Shown piece by piece: positions 18,727-28,846 of a stretch of 64,000 bases of DNA. The DNA is from Prochlorococcus sp. scB241_528O2 (GTDB lineage Bacteria > Cyanobacteriota > Cyanobacteriia > PCC-6307 > Cyanobiaceae), in contig JFLJ01000113.1 in assembly GCA_000634115.1 (NCBI GenBank), positions 62,001-126,000 on the forward strand. Direction: 5' to 3'. How positions within the stretch are numbered: position 1 is the first letter of the stretch; every line of letters begins with the position of its first letter. The notes below the pieces were generated by a model. The model made no database searches. It saw only the letters and a list, made by a program, of their open reading frames with translations, and was not told the origin of the DNA. The position numbers and the translations under genes were made by a program.

Positions 18727-19800
18727 TTAAATTTCATCAATTATTTTATCCCCGATCTCGCTACAAGATAATACTTCGGAAGATCCATCAGCTAAATCTA
18801 CTGTTCTAAATCCTTTTGATAAGACCTTATCAACAGCATTTTCTAAACTTTCTGCGGCTTCTTCTTCATTTAATCCAATCTTTAACATCATTGAAGCAGA
18901 TAAAAGCATTGCTATAGGATTTGCTATGTTTTTACCAGCTATATCAGGAGCTGAACCATGAACAGGTTCAAAAACTCCTGGACCATTATTGTTTAGAGAG
19001 GCTGATGGAAGCATACCAATAGAACCAGTTAACATTGCGGCTAAATCGCTTAAAATATCACCAAATAAATTACTAGTTAAAATTACATCAAATTGACTAG
19101 GATCTCTAACTAATTGCATCGCTGCATTATCAACGTACATATTGCTTAAAGATATATTTTTATATTTTGACGTGATATTTAAAACTGTATCTCTCCACAA
19201 TTGACTAACCTCTAGAACGTTTGATTTATCCACAGAACATATTTTTTTATTTCTTTGGTTAGCAATTTTTATTGCTATTTCAGTTATTCTCTCTATTTCG
19301 GCAGAATCATAAACCATCGTATTGAAAGCTTTTGGGATTTTTGTATTTGTTATATTTCCTCTAGGTTTACCAAAATAAATTCCCCCTATTAATTCTCTTA
19401 CAACAATAAGATCTACATTCTCAACTATTTCTTTTTTTAATGTACTTGCATCTAAGAGAGATTTTCTTATTTTGACAGGTCTGATATTTGCGAAAAGGTT
19501 TAGGGCAGATCTTAACTTTAGTAACCCACTTTCTGGTCTTAATTCTCTCGCTAGAGAGTCATATTTAATATCTCCAACACATGCTAAAAGTACCGCATCA
19601 CTTTTTTTGCATTGATCTAGTGTCTCATCTGGAGCAGGATTGCCATATTTTTCATAAGCTATCCCTCCAAATAATTTTTCAAGAATCTCAATATCGAAAT
19701 TATAATTTTTTGAAAGCTTTTTTAAAACTTTTTTTGAAACTTCTGAAATCTCTGGCCCAATTCCATCTCCTGACAATAAAACTATCTTATGCTTATTCAT
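18727..19800 (-). CDS. leuB: 3-isopropylmalate dehydrogenase
   Basis: This 357-aa enzyme oxidatively decarboxylates 3-isopropylmalate in leucine synthesis. It shows IVLLSGDGIGPEI at the N-terminus, RELIGGIYFGKPR in the active site, YVDNAAMQLVRDP, SDLAAMLTGSIGMLPSAS and the NAD-binding EPVHGSAPDIAGKNIANP. The length is normal. It follows lpxD by 28 nt on the same strand. Confidence 0.96.
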   Translation of the reverse strand: MNKHKIVLLSGDGIGPEISEVSKKVLKKLSKNYNFDIEILEKLFGGIAYEKYGNPAPDETLDQCKKSDAVLLACVGDIKYDSLARELRPESGLLKLRSALNLFANIRPVKIRKSLLDASTLKKEIVENVDLIVVRELIGGIYFGKPRGNITNTKIPKAFNTMVYDSAEIERITEIAIKIANQRNKKICSVDKSNVLEVSQLWRDTVLNITSKYKNISLSNMYVDNAAMQLVRDPSQFDVILTSNLFGDILSDLAAMLTGSIGMLPSASLNNNGPGVFEPVHGSAPDIAGKNIANPIAMLLSASMMLKIGLNEEEAAESLENAVDKVLSKGFRTVDLADGSSEVLSCSEIGDKIIDEI

Positions 19801-19828
19801 TTAAATTTTTGTTTAATAGAACAATAAA

Positions 19829-20863
19829 TTATTGCTTGTCTAATTGTCTAAGTTTTTTTGCTAATTCCGGTAATTTTTTAAATATACTTGAACTCCTAAG
19901 CCATGATTTATTTTCCATCGCAGGGAAACCACTAATTACCTTGCCATCTTCTATATCACAATGGATCCCGCATTTTGAACTAGCTATGACATTATTCCCA
20001 ACTTTTACTCTATTATTAACTCCTACTTGCCCTGCTAAAATAACACCATTTCCGATATTTGCTCCTCCAGCGATACCAACTTGAGCTGCAAATGCGCAAT
20101 TCTTACCAATTTTAACTCCGTGACCTATCTGTACTAAATTATCTAACTTTGTACCCTCATCAATAAAAGTAAATCCTACTGCTGGTCTATCAATACAACA
20201 ATTCGTTCCAATTTCAACAAAACTCATTATTTTAACGCCACCTTTCTGAGGCATCTTTACCCATTTGCCATCTTTAGGGATAAATCCAAATCCTTCTGAT
20301 CCAATAACAGAATTTGAATTAATTACACAATTATTTTCTAGAGTGGTATTTTCGTAAATAACACAATTTGGATGAATTATATTATTATCTCCTATTTGAA
20401 CATTGCCTAAAATTGATGATCCAGGAAGAATATGATTATTGTCACCAATTAAAGTATTTTCTCCAATATAGACATTAGGTCCAATATGGCAATCTGCTCC
20501 AATTATTGCTGTTTTATCTATAACCGCTGAAGGGTGAATTCCTGTTTTTAAATTGATAGTTTTATATAAACAATTCAATACTTCTGCAAAAGCAATTCTT
20601 GGATTTTTAACGACTATGTTTGATATATTGAGTTTCTTTAGCGCACTAACGATTTCATCGTTGTTTGTAGTTATTATTGCTGATGCTTGAGTTTGATCTA
20701 ATTTTTCTTTAAGAGTATTATTTTCTTCTAAAAAAGATATTTGATGGTTAACTGCAACATCTAATGAGGCAGCATCATCTATATTTAAATCTTCATAAAT
20801 ATTAGCACTAATAAAATTTGAATTTCCTTTTTTTATTAGATCAACTAAATCACTTAAAAGCAT
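19829..20863 (-). CDS. lpxD: UDP-3-O-(3-hydroxyacyl)glucosamine N-acyltransferase
   Basis: LpxD adds the N-linked acyl chain in lipid A synthesis. The 344-aa protein has an N-terminal uridine-binding domain (residues 1-105, with IVVKNPRIAFAEVL). A long left-handed parallel beta-helix follows, made of hexapeptide repeats (IGPNVYIGENTLIGDN, then many ...IGDN/IG turns). The catalytic His is likely in LVQIGHGVKIGKN. It lies between proB and leuB in a same-strand series with 19- and 28-nt gaps. Confidence 0.94.
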   Translation of the reverse strand: MLLSDLVDLIKKGNSNFISANIYEDLNIDDAASLDVAVNHQISFLEENNTLKEKLDQTQASAIITTNNDEIVSALKKLNISNIVVKNPRIAFAEVLNCLYKTINLKTGIHPSAVIDKTAIIGADCHIGPNVYIGENTLIGDNNHILPGSSILGNVQIGDNNIIHPNCVIYENTTLENNCVINSNSVIGSEGFGFIPKDGKWVKMPQKGGVKIMSFVEIGTNCCIDRPAVGFTFIDEGTKLDNLVQIGHGVKIGKNCAFAAQVGIAGGANIGNGVILAGQVGVNNRVKVGNNVIASSKCGIHCDIEDGKVISGFPAMENKSWLRSSSIFKKLPELAKKLRQLDKQ

Positions 20864-20882
20864 TTTTCAGTTTTAATTTTTT

Positions 20883-21965
20883 CTAAGAGAGAGCAAGAAC
20901 ATCTCTGTGGACGACAATTATCGAGGAGTTGTTATTTTCTTTATTATTTAAGATACTTCTTAATTTGTCACTACTTATTGATACTAAACCTTTTGCAACT
21001 TCTTTATTATTTGAATTTACGATTTTAACTGCCTGATTAACCGTAAAGTTTCCTTCTACATTCTTAACACCAACCGCTAAAAGTGAGGCACCTTTTTTTT
21101 TAATTGCAAAAGAGGCTCCATCGTCTAAAGTGATTTTCCCTACTGTTTGAATTGCATGTGAAAGCCAACTTTTTTTGTTTCCTATAGGTTTTTCTACTGG
21201 ATAGAATAGAGTTCCAATTTTATTATCATTAAAAATTTCAATTAAATTTTTTTTATTCGTTCCATCAACTAGTTGGACTTCAACTCCACCTTTTGTTGCT
21301 ATTTCTGCAGAAATTAGTTTTGTAGAAATTCCTCCTGTACCCCATTCTTTATTTGAGTTTTGAGTGTTTTTATTTTTAATTTCTTTTAATTCACTATTAT
21401 GAACCTCTTTAATAGGATGCGCATCTTTATTCTTCCTTGGATCTTTGGAATATAGGTTTTCAATGTCGGTCAATAAAATAAGCTTATTAGCATTTATAGC
21501 TAAGGCAACTAAGGCAGAGAGGGTGTCATTATCTCCATATTTAAGCTCTTCATTTGCCACCGTATCATTTTCATTTACTATTGGAATAACATTCAAATCG
21601 ATTAATTTTCTTAAGGTTTTAGAGGCGTTATTGAATGATTCTCTCGAATTAAAGTCAGCTTTCGTGATTAAAATTTGAGCAATATTGTGACCTAATTTAT
21701 TAAATACTTTATCGTATAAAGACATTAAATTAACTTGACCTACTGCAGCAGTGGCTTGAAGGATACTTAAATCATTAGGTCTCTTTTTAATATTTAATTT
21801 TTGGCAACCTAATCCAACGGCTCCACTAGTTACTAAAACCAATTTGTTTCCTTTTAAAAGAAAACTTGTAAAGGATCTACAAAGGTTCTCAATAACTTCT
21901 TCGGTAGATACTTCTTCTGTTCCTCTTAAGATACTAGTACCAATTTTTATAACCCAGGTTTTCAT
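20883..21965 (-). CDS. proB: glutamate 5-kinase
   Basis: This 360-aa enzyme phosphorylates glutamate for proline synthesis. The amino-acid kinase domain ([58 protein letters not shown]) spans residues 1-250. A C-terminal PUA domain ([16 protein letters not shown]) completes it, as in other bacterial ProBs. The start overlaps the yqeG-like stop by 4 nt, so translation is probably coupled. Confidence 0.96.
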   Translation of the reverse strand: MKTWVIKIGTSILRGTEEVSTEEVIENLCRSFTSFLLKGNKLVLVTSGAVGLGCQKLNIKKRPNDLSILQATAAVGQVNLMSLYDKVFNKLGHNIAQILITKADFNSRESFNNASKTLRKLIDLNVIPIVNENDTVANEELKYGDNDTLSALVALAINANKLILLTDIENLYSKDPRKNKDAHPIKEVHNSELKEIKNKNTQNSNKEWGTGGISTKLISAEIATKGGVEVQLVDGTNKKNLIEIFNDNKIGTLFYPVEKPIGNKKSWLSHAIQTVGKITLDDGASFAIKKKGASLLAVGVKNVEGNFTVNQAVKIVNSNNKEVAKGLVSISSDKLRSILNNKENNNSSIIVVHRDVLALS

Positions 21966-22456
21966 TTTATAAAAAGAGAAATTAATTTTTCTATTGTCAA
22001 AGTTAAATTAAATTTAATTGGCAAGCCATTTCTCTTTAATCGCTTAACTAATATTGTTTTTATATTACATCTATTCCCAACAATAATATCTGTGAAAATC
22101 CTATCACCAATTATTGCTATATTTTTTGATTCGCAACCAACTTCGTTAATAGCTGACAATGTAACTTTCTTTCTAGGTTTTGAAGCATTATATTTGTATT
22201 TTAATTTTAATTCGTTTGCTATTTTTGAGATTCTTTTTTTTGATGGATTATTACTTATTAGATATAAGGAGAAAAGTTTTTTAGAATCAATTATCCAATT
22301 TTGTACATCTTTTGGAATCTTGGTTGAGTTTCTATTCACTAAAGTTCCATCAACGTCAATTAGTAAACAATGAATTCCTTTTTTTTGTAATACAGATTGA
22401 GATATTTCATATATTGGTAAATTTGAATCCCAATGTACTTTTAGGATGGATCTCAT
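21962..22456 (-). CDS. YqeG-family HAD phosphatase
   Basis: This 164-aa HAD-superfamily (subfamily IIIA) protein has motif [13 protein letters not shown], motif [11 protein letters not shown], and motif [20 protein letters not shown]. The gene overlaps proB by 4 nt. Bacterial YqeG substrates are not settled. A plant relative is a phosphatidylglycerophosphate phosphatase, so a role in phosphatidylglycerol synthesis is plausible (pgsA is at 29.7 kb), but that is inference. Confidence 0.88.
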   Translation of the reverse strand: MRSILKVHWDSNLPIYEISQSVLQKKGIHCLLIDVDGTLVNRNSTKIPKDVQNWIIDSKKLFSLYLISNNPSKKRISKIANELKLKYKYNASKPRKKVTLSAINEVGCESKNIAIIGDRIFTDIIVGNRCNIKTILVKRLKRNGLPIKFNLTLTIEKLISLFIK

Positions 22457-22461
22457 TTATT

Positions 22462-22998
22462 TTAGGAATTACTTTTTTCAAGCTCAGATTCAATCAAAGG
22501 TTGAATTTTATCAAACTCATCATCTTCAATTAATAAGGCCCCTTTGTCTTTTAATTTTCCTACAATAAAAAAAGGATCTAGTGGAATATATAAGCCATAT
22601 TCTTGGTCAAAAAGATTAAAGTTAACAAGCAATTCAAAACTCTCGCTATCATCATCAATGTAATCTTCTTCTAATTCATCATAAATTGGTTCTTCAAGCT
22701 CCCCCGATACTGTTAATGTTACTGCAGATCTTATAAGTCTTAAATCATGTTCTTGAAGAACGGCTTCAGCATTTTTTAGTATTTGTTCATTCTTATCTAT
22801 TTTTTCAATTAATTCAGGTTCATCTTTATCATTTATTTTAAAGAGACTTACTGGAGTATCAACTGGCGTTAATAAAGCATATTCTTCTCCCTCAATAATT
22901 ATTATTTGTTCAAGATAACAAAATAAATCGTTTCCATTTGAGTCATTCAATATTAGTGTCTGCGCATCATAATTATCATTTGATTTGGTTTCTTGCAT
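22462..22998 (-). CDS. DUF3727-family protein
   Basis: This is a 178-aa acidic protein. The N-terminal half (LNDSNGNDLFCYLEQIIIIEGEEYALLTPVDTP) resembles the DUF1292-like fold, and the C-terminal half (FNLFDQEYGLYIPLDPFFIVGK) matches the cyanobacterial/plastid DUF3727 pattern. It has no signal peptide or membrane segment. It lies between ruvX (26 nt) and the yqeG-like gene (5 nt) on the same strand. The function is unknown to me. Confidence 0.78.
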   Translation of the reverse strand: MQETKSNDNYDAQTLILNDSNGNDLFCYLEQIIIIEGEEYALLTPVDTPVSLFKINDKDEPELIEKIDKNEQILKNAEAVLQEHDLRLIRSAVTLTVSGELEEPIYDELEEDYIDDDSESFELLVNFNLFDQEYGLYIPLDPFFIVGKLKDKGALLIEDDEFDKIQPLIESELEKSNS

Positions 22999-23024
22999 TT
23001 AAAATTATCTAATTCATTTTAATA

Positions 23025-23486
23025 TTAATATTTTATTTGCCCTTTACCAGCTAATTCTTCTAATTCAGGACCTTCTTCGATCCATTGTTCAAGTATTATT
23101 TTTGCCGAAAAACTATCCACTAATCCAGATTTATCTTTTTTAATTCCAAATCTATTTGAAGATTCCCATGTCGAACTATGTTCGTTGACGAAAGAAAATG
23201 GAAGCTTTAATTCATTTGAAAGTAATTGACCATATTTTTTACAATCAATAGCTTGAGCGGTCATTTGACCTTCTTCATCAAGTGGAATACCAACAATAAA
23301 ACCAGTCAAATTTAATTCATCTATATGATTTCTAATGATTTTAATCTCTTGATGATTTTCAAACCTTCTAACTGCAGGAAGTATATTTGATGTTATGCAT
23401 AGTGGATCACAATAAGCTAATCCTATTCTTTTTGTACCTACATCCAAACTTAAAATTGACTTTTGTTTAGGTTTACAAAATTTCAC
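23025..23486 (-). CDS. ruvX: RuvX/YqgF-family RNase H-fold nuclease
   Basis: This 153-aa YqgF protein has an RNase H-like fold with the first acidic motif [16 protein letters not shown] and later GIPLDEEGQ and [12 protein letters not shown] motifs. It is annotated as a putative Holliday junction resolvase, although some homologues act in pre-16S rRNA processing. It overlaps the GNAT-like gene upstream by 4 nt (ATGA). Confidence 0.9.
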   Translation of the reverse strand: MKFCKPKQKSILSLDVGTKRIGLAYCDPLCITSNILPAVRRFENHQEIKIIRNHIDELNLTGFIVGIPLDEEGQMTAQAIDCKKYGQLLSNELKLPFSFVNEHSSTWESSNRFGIKKDKSGLVDSFSAKIILEQWIEEGPELEELAGKGQIKY

Positions 23487-24538
23487 TTTGATTTTAATGG
23501 GGAAGGAGATGGATATGGATTTCCTTGAGGGTTCAATTTTTTAAATATTGATTCCAAAGATTGATTTATTTTATTAACTTGTTTGGTTTCATTCCTAAGA
23601 ATTGTGTTTCTGATTAGAATAATTTCTTGATGTTTTTCTTTTAATTTACATTCCTCTAGAAAGGTATTTAGTTGAATATTTTCTTTATAGGTTTTTAGTT
23701 TAGAAATGGGAGATTTTGCAAAAAATCTTTTTAAAAATTCTTGTAATATAGAATTGAGTCTGTTATCCCAATATCTACTTATGGTTAAAGTATAAATTTC
23801 TTCATTTTGATAATTTATATCCTTTAAAATTGTACATAAAACAGAATTTTCATAAATTAAGGCACCACTTTTAGAGTTATTTCTTTTAAAAATATCGTGT
23901 TGATCAAAATCTAAAATATTTCTTATTAAGGGCGACTGATTTGATCTTATGAAATTTACTATTTTTAATATATTTTCTTTATTAATATCTTTGAATTCAT
24001 TAATTAATTCAAAACTTTGAGGATTTCTTTTTGTATATTTATTCATATCATAACCATCCCAAAGTATTATCTCTCCTAGAGGTTGAAAGCCTAATTCTCT
24101 TGAGGTTGATATAAGGTCAAAATTGTTTATATCTGCGTTTATTATCCAACTTGAAGTCTTGATATCTGTAATAGAGATAGATTTTTTTATCAATCCTAAA
24201 GTCAATTGTTTCTCTGTTAAAGAGCAATTGTTATTAATTAATTTGGGCTTAGATATTTTTAAACAAGTTTCTTTTTTGTTCAAAGGAAAAATATTCAAAT
24301 AACCAATTATTTCATTTCCGCTTACTGCAATTATGCATTTATTTTTATTTTTCTTAAGATTGTTTAAAAATATTTTTAAGTCATCGAGGGTATTAATAAT
24401 TGCCATTTTAAAAAACCAATTATTCAATTTCTTATTTTTGATATCAAATAAGAGGTTTATGTGACGTATATGGAGTTCTTCAAAAGTTACTTTAATTCCC
24501 TTTTTTGACTTAAAAGAATTAAAGGTATCTTCTTTCAT
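23483..24538 (-). CDS. GNAT-like conserved hypothetical protein
   Basis: This 351-aa protein has an N-terminal region resembling a GNAT acetyltransferase fold ([33 protein letters not shown]), and the [19 protein letters not shown] stretch also fits. The C-terminal half looks like a second, more diverged GNAT-like unit. No clear acetyl-CoA-binding R/Q-X-X-G-X-G/A is seen, so catalysis is doubtful. It overlaps both neighbours by 4 nt (ruvX downstream, CofE-like upstream). Similar proteins occur across picocyanobacteria. Confidence 0.65.
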   Translation of the reverse strand: MKEDTFNSFKSKKGIKVTFEELHIRHINLLFDIKNKKLNNWFFKMAIINTLDDLKIFLNNLKKNKNKCIIAVSGNEIIGYLNIFPLNKKETCLKISKPKLINNNCSLTEKQLTLGLIKKSISITDIKTSSWIINADINNFDLISTSRELGFQPLGEIILWDGYDMNKYTKRNPQSFELINEFKDINKENILKIVNFIRSNQSPLIRNILDFDQHDIFKRNNSKSGALIYENSVLCTILKDINYQNEEIYTLTISRYWDNRLNSILQEFLKRFFAKSPISKLKTYKENIQLNTFLEECKLKEKHQEIILIRNTILRNETKQVNKINQSLESIFKKLNPQGNPYPSPSPLKSK

Positions 24539-25704
24539 TTGATTTTTTCTCTTATTAACACTATAGGAGTTTTTTCATCACCATTGCCAGCGGGATTAGA
24601 TATTAAGTTTCTTTTGAGTATTTTATTTACTTTCTTATTTGAACTAGCTAATACTTTTACACCTCCAAGATCATTAACATCTACTACAGCAACATCTATA
24701 TTTAAATATTTTGAGACCTCCTTGCAAAATAAATCAGCGTTTAGAGGGCCCATAACTATACTTTTGTCATATGGCGTGACTGTACCACTTATATCATCAA
24801 TTAGAGATGACTCTGAGCCAGTTAATCTATAAAATATCCCCTTAATGCCAACTAATTTAAAGAGGAATCCAACAATTAGTGCAAAGGTTATTCTTGTGAC
24901 CCCAATTTTATTTATTAATAATTGCATACCGCAAGCAGTTGCGAGACTGCTTGTGGGATGAAAAAAATAACATAAAGCTTTCGAAAATAAACTATAGTCT
25001 AGATTTTGAGGAGAAAGATATCTATTCTGCATAATTGCAAGTGGACTCTCGCCGATTGTTAAGATATCATTTTTTTCTACAATTCCATTGCAATATTTGA
25101 TCACAGTATTTACTGGGTCATCAAAGCAACCAAGTAAATCAGTTTTAATAGACAGAGCATTATATTTATTATTTATTGGGATTTCAAAAATGGTTTTGGA
25201 GCTTTGTTTTTGCCCATCTAAATTAACTAAAAAACAATCCTTTTTTTTAGAAATACCAAAATGACCATAGTTATCCCAAAATACTTTTAACCATATATAT
25301 TTTAATCTTTTTCTAAAATTATTATTGCTAAATCTATAGATAACTCTTATGAATAATTCTGAGTTTGACTTGATAATAGTAGTAGGCCAATAATTATTTA
25401 AATTCTTTTGTTTATTATCATCGTATATAAATATGTCTTCTTGGTAATTAAATCCTTGGCAATATTCATTTCCTTTATTTTTAAAAAAATCTAATTCAAA
25501 ATTCATATTAGTCACCATTGTCTCTTTTGTTTTACTTTTATTAGTTATTTTTAAATCAATAATTATTTCGTTTAAACCTTCTCTTTTTTTGATTTTGTAA
25601 TTTAAAGGTACAAGAACTAACTTTGATTTGGGTGCTTTTTTAATATATAAATCTGTAAGAATTAAAAAAATTGTTAAAAATAAAAGGATATTTGCAAATA
25701 ACAT
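24535..25704 (-). CDS. CofE-like (F420-0:gamma-glutamyl ligase family) membrane-anchored protein
   Basis: The 389-aa protein has an N-terminal membrane anchor (LFANILLFLTIFLILTDLYI). From about residue 205 it has a domain resembling CofE (ILTIGESPLAIMQNRYL, SESSLIDDISGTVTPYDKSIVMGP, VAVVDVNDLGGVKVLASS). F420 is not known in Prochlorococcus and no other cof gene is visible here, so another glutamylation substrate is likely. It overlaps the GNAT-like gene by 4 nt and follows the Trx-like gene by 14 nt. Confidence 0.75.
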   Translation of the reverse strand: MLFANILLFLTIFLILTDLYIKKAPKSKLVLVPLNYKIKKREGLNEIIIDLKITNKSKTKETMVTNMNFELDFFKNKGNEYCQGFNYQEDIFIYDDNKQKNLNNYWPTTIIKSNSELFIRVIYRFSNNNFRKRLKYIWLKVFWDNYGHFGISKKKDCFLVNLDGQKQSSKTIFEIPINNKYNALSIKTDLLGCFDDPVNTVIKYCNGIVEKNDILTIGESPLAIMQNRYLSPQNLDYSLFSKALCYFFHPTSSLATACGMQLLINKIGVTRITFALIVGFLFKLVGIKGIFYRLTGSESSLIDDISGTVTPYDKSIVMGPLNADLFCKEVSKYLNIDVAVVDVNDLGGVKVLASSNKKVNKILKRNLISNPAGNGDEKTPIVLIREKIK

Positions 25705-25718
25705 GTTTTCTGAAATAG

Positions 25719-26270
25719 TTAATTATTTTTTGTTTCTTTTGTTTCTGAGATTGTACTATTGTATTCATTAAAGGCTTCAACTGAATATGAGCTATCATTT
25801 TCAATTTCGATTCCTGTAGATTGACTAATAATATTGTTTAAATCACCAAAATCAACCATCCCATTGCTATCAAATTTAATTTGGCCATTACTATCTAGAA
25901 TGATAGTTTGAGGAATTAATCCATTCCAATAAAAATTAGGATCACTTGGTAGATCTGATTTCTCCTCATTTTGTAATTCATCTGTGGTTAAAGCAATAAT
26001 ATCTATATTTTCCCTCCATATTAAATCTAGACCTGATATAACTGGAGCCATAGCTTTGCTGTCAGAACTATCGTCAAGGTAGAAAAATAGGATTGATACC
26101 CTTTTTTTCTTTAATGAATCCTTGATGGTTGTCTTTGGAGGCACTATTGCTCCATTACCCGCATATATTGGAAAGATGTTGCCATCATAACTATTAGTAT
26201 CTCTATAAGCATTAGCTTTATATGGAATTAATAAAATTAATGCTATTAATAACCATTGAAATATTTTCAT
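25719..26270 (-). CDS. exported thioredoxin-like protein lacking CXXC
   Basis: The 183-aa protein has a signal peptide (FQWLLIALILLIPYKANA, likely cut near residue 21). A thioredoxin-like segment follows (KKRVSILFFYLDDSSDSKAMAPV, then PQTIILDSNGQIKFD). The usual CXXC is absent, with DSSDSK at its place, so it cannot be a classical thiol oxidoreductase. The mature part probably lies in the thylakoid lumen or periplasm. It sits between the DUF3685 gene (14 nt) and the CofE-like gene (14 nt). Confidence 0.7.
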   Translation of the reverse strand: MKIFQWLLIALILLIPYKANAYRDTNSYDGNIFPIYAGNGAIVPPKTTIKDSLKKKRVSILFFYLDDSSDSKAMAPVISGLDLIWRENIDIIALTTDELQNEEKSDLPSDPNFYWNGLIPQTIILDSNGQIKFDSNGMVDFGDLNNIISQSTGIEIENDSSYSVEAFNEYNSTISETKETKNN

Positions 26271-26284
26271 TAAAGATTTAAAAA

Positions 26285-27901
26285 TTACTTAGAACGTGAT
26301 CTTCCTAATCCTTGAAGGATTCCTTTCCCAATCAAACCAATAGCTTTGCCCACCACTTTTGTTAGGAAAGTTACGAAAAGATTACCGATATACTTTACCG
26401 CAACTTCTAACTGAGGCGCTACTGCATCTCTTATCTCAACTAATAATGTAACTTGTTTTTGAAGCCATTCTAAATTCTCCAGTTCTTTCTCCCTATTTTC
26501 ATTTTTAAAGTATCTGGTAAATTTATTATCAATAATATCAATATATTCTCGTTTACTCTCATATAAGTAGATAGGCATATAAATGTAGTCATGCCAACGA
26601 TTGTAGTTATTAATATTATTCCTAAATCTTTCAAAACTTCTTGTTGACTGTAATTCAGGATTTATTAGTACAGTTCTTAATTCAGGCCATGAAGAACAAA
26701 TATTAAAAATTTCAGAAGCTAATAAATTACAGTTCCTTATGGTCCAATTTGAAATTATATGTTCAAGGATTAGGAATGATTCTGTTTCATATAAAGGTAG
26801 TAATTTGCCATCATAATCAAGAGCTTCATTTTTAATAATTGGCTCGATAAACATTAATGATTCATGAGATTCTCTATCTATCTCGTCACAAGTTACTTCA
26901 CTATAAATAAAATCATTTATTGAAATAGACTCGTTCCCCTTTTTTAATCTAAAATAGCTGTCTGTAATGTTTGAAATTGTATTAACTTTAAGTTCTTTTA
27001 TAAGAGAACTTAAATCATCTTTAAAATCATTTTCTTTATAGTTCTCTCTAATATTTTTTACTAAATTATTTAACTCGTCTAACATTTTGATTATTAGACG
27101 TGAAATGAATTCTTTCTTTATTCCAGAGAGAATTATTGATGAATTATTAAATTCAACTTGTAGGTTAGTCGAGCTATATCTTTCTTTGAGTCTATTTATA
27201 ATCAAATTCCATATTTCTATAGTATTTTTATCTTTAATAAAGATAGTATTTTTATTTTCCAGATTAACTTTATTTTCAGTATAAATTGCCTCTGTATATA
27301 GTTCTAATGAATTACCCCATAAGAAAATAAGAAATGATTTAGCAGTTATAAGTTCTCTTAGTCTTCCTTTTAAAATAAATTTATAAAATTTTGGAGTTGA
27401 ATCAGAGTTAACATATTTGAATATATAATTAATCTCAGTATCTATTTGTTTAAGGCCTGAATTTAGTATTTTTTGACTAAAAGAAAGTGGCTTATCTTTG
27501 TTTAATTGAAGCCGTGAATTATTTTCGATATCAAATACTCTTCCCCCATTTAAAATGGCATCAATAGATTCGAGAACTTTTTCCGCACTTGGATTTAAAA
27601 GAAAACCTTCAGTATTTAAAGATGAAGTATTTTTTGCTTCATAAACAATTTCACCAGAGAGAATTATTAGAAACTTTGACTCATCCCATCTTTCTCTAAA
27701 TTTTAATAATTCTAACCTGATAAGATCTTCTGATTGGAAATTAAGAACATTCCATATAACTAAATCTGGAGGTGTATCAACTATTCCATTATTGAAATTA
27801 ATGTCTAAATTTTTGTCAAGTGATGTTAACTTAAGCGATAAAGATTCTGCTATTAAGCTTGGAGCTATAATTAATATTGATTTTTTTGAAATTAATTCCA
27901 A
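26285..27901 (-). CDS. DUF3685 / Ycf55-like protein
   Basis: The 538-aa protein starts with a receiver-like alpha/beta segment (SILIIAPSLIAESLSLKL, PDLVIWNVLNFQ, LIILSGEIVYEAKN) that ends near residue 125. A long helical domain with the DUF3685 pattern follows. The C-terminus is basic and helical (FVTFLTKVVGKAIGLIGKGILQGLGRSRSK). The family is limited to cyanobacteria and red-type plastids (ycf55), with unknown function. The phosphoacceptor Asp of a true receiver is not evident. It heads a minus-strand gene series, with 80 nt to hisA upstream. Confidence 0.75.
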   Translation of the reverse strand: MELISKKSILIIAPSLIAESLSLKLTSLDKNLDINFNNGIVDTPPDLVIWNVLNFQSEDLIRLELLKFRERWDESKFLIILSGEIVYEAKNTSSLNTEGFLLNPSAEKVLESIDAILNGGRVFDIENNSRLQLNKDKPLSFSQKILNSGLKQIDTEINYIFKYVNSDSTPKFYKFILKGRLRELITAKSFLIFLWGNSLELYTEAIYTENKVNLENKNTIFIKDKNTIEIWNLIINRLKERYSSTNLQVEFNNSSIILSGIKKEFISRLIIKMLDELNNLVKNIRENYKENDFKDDLSSLIKELKVNTISNITDSYFRLKKGNESISINDFIYSEVTCDEIDRESHESLMFIEPIIKNEALDYDGKLLPLYETESFLILEHIISNWTIRNCNLLASEIFNICSSWPELRTVLINPELQSTRSFERFRNNINNYNRWHDYIYMPIYLYESKREYIDIIDNKFTRYFKNENREKELENLEWLQKQVTLLVEIRDAVAPQLEVAVKYIGNLFVTFLTKVVGKAIGLIGKGILQGLGRSRSK

Positions 27902-27981
27902 GACTAAAATTCTTACCTCTTATACAAAATTAACTAACAATTACTGCAAATACCAGTCTTAATTTAAATTTTATTCTCTAT

Positions 27982-28749
27982 TTAAGCGTAGTAATTTTTG
28001 TTTAAATCAAAGTCATTGATTCTGTCTGATGAAAGTACATTATTCGCATCGCTTATTTTAAATTTATTTTCATAAAGAGCTTTTCCAACAATTACACCAA
28101 ATAGTCCAGAATTTTCGAATTTTACTAAAGATAGTAGATCAGAAATAGAACCAACTCCACCTGATGCTATTACTGGAATATCAGTAATCTCAAGAATACT
28201 TCTTATGAATTCTTCATTAGTTCCTTCTAATGTTCCATCTGTATTTATATCTGTAATTATAAAACTCGCAATTTTAAATGAAGAAAACTCCTTAACTAGA
28301 TCTGTGGCTAAAACATTAGATTGCTCTAGCCACCCCCTTGTACTAACTTTCCCATCTTTTGCATCAATACCAACAATGATCTTTCCAGGAAATTTATTTG
28401 ATAAGTCTTTAACTAATTCTTTATTTTCTATAGCTGATGTCCCCATTATAACTTTTTCAATACCGTAAGAAAATAATTGTTCTATCCTTTCTTGAGACCT
28501 TATCCCCCCACCTATTTGAATAGGTATGTTAACGTTTTTAGCGATCTCTTTTATCGATTTATCGTTTGTTGGGGATCCTGTTTTCGCAGCATCTAAATCA
28601 ACTATATGTAAATATTGTGCTCCTTCGCTTTCCCAATATTTAGCTTGTTCATGTGGCACTTTTGTAAAGTCTTTTCGTTTATTGAAGTCGCCCTTAAAAA
28701 GCCTTACACACTTACCATTCATTAAATCAATAGCTGGTATTAGTTCCAT
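27982..28749 (-). CDS. hisA: phosphoribosylformimino-5-aminoimidazole carboxamide ribotide isomerase
   Basis: This 255-aa TIM barrel catalyses the Amadori rearrangement of histidine synthesis. The catalytic Asp near the N-terminus lies in IPAIDLMNGKCVRLFKGD and the second in ITDINTDGTLEGTN. GGGIRS and IASGGVGS are the two phosphate-binding loops. The length is normal. It is divergent from the epimerase gene at 28.8 kb. Confidence 0.96.
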   Translation of the reverse strand: MELIPAIDLMNGKCVRLFKGDFNKRKDFTKVPHEQAKYWESEGAQYLHIVDLDAAKTGSPTNDKSIKEIAKNVNIPIQIGGGIRSQERIEQLFSYGIEKVIMGTSAIENKELVKDLSNKFPGKIIVGIDAKDGKVSTRGWLEQSNVLATDLVKEFSSFKIASFIITDINTDGTLEGTNEEFIRSILEITDIPVIASGGVGSISDLLSLVKFENSGLFGVIVGKALYENKFKISDANNVLSSDRINDFDLNKNYYA

Positions 28750-28846
28750 AGAATCATCCTTTTCATTAATTACTTCTTAGTAGTACTATTCAATATGTAA
28801 TGTAATTCTAATTAAGATTACTACTTCAGTTAAACATTTTTTGAAT

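Noticed and set aside
19581-20084. 167-aa plus-strand ORF antisense to leuB/lpxD
   Set aside because: It lies across two well-supported genes on the other strand, has no family motif, and its low-complexity Leu/Phe-rich translation is a shadow of AT-rich coding sequence.
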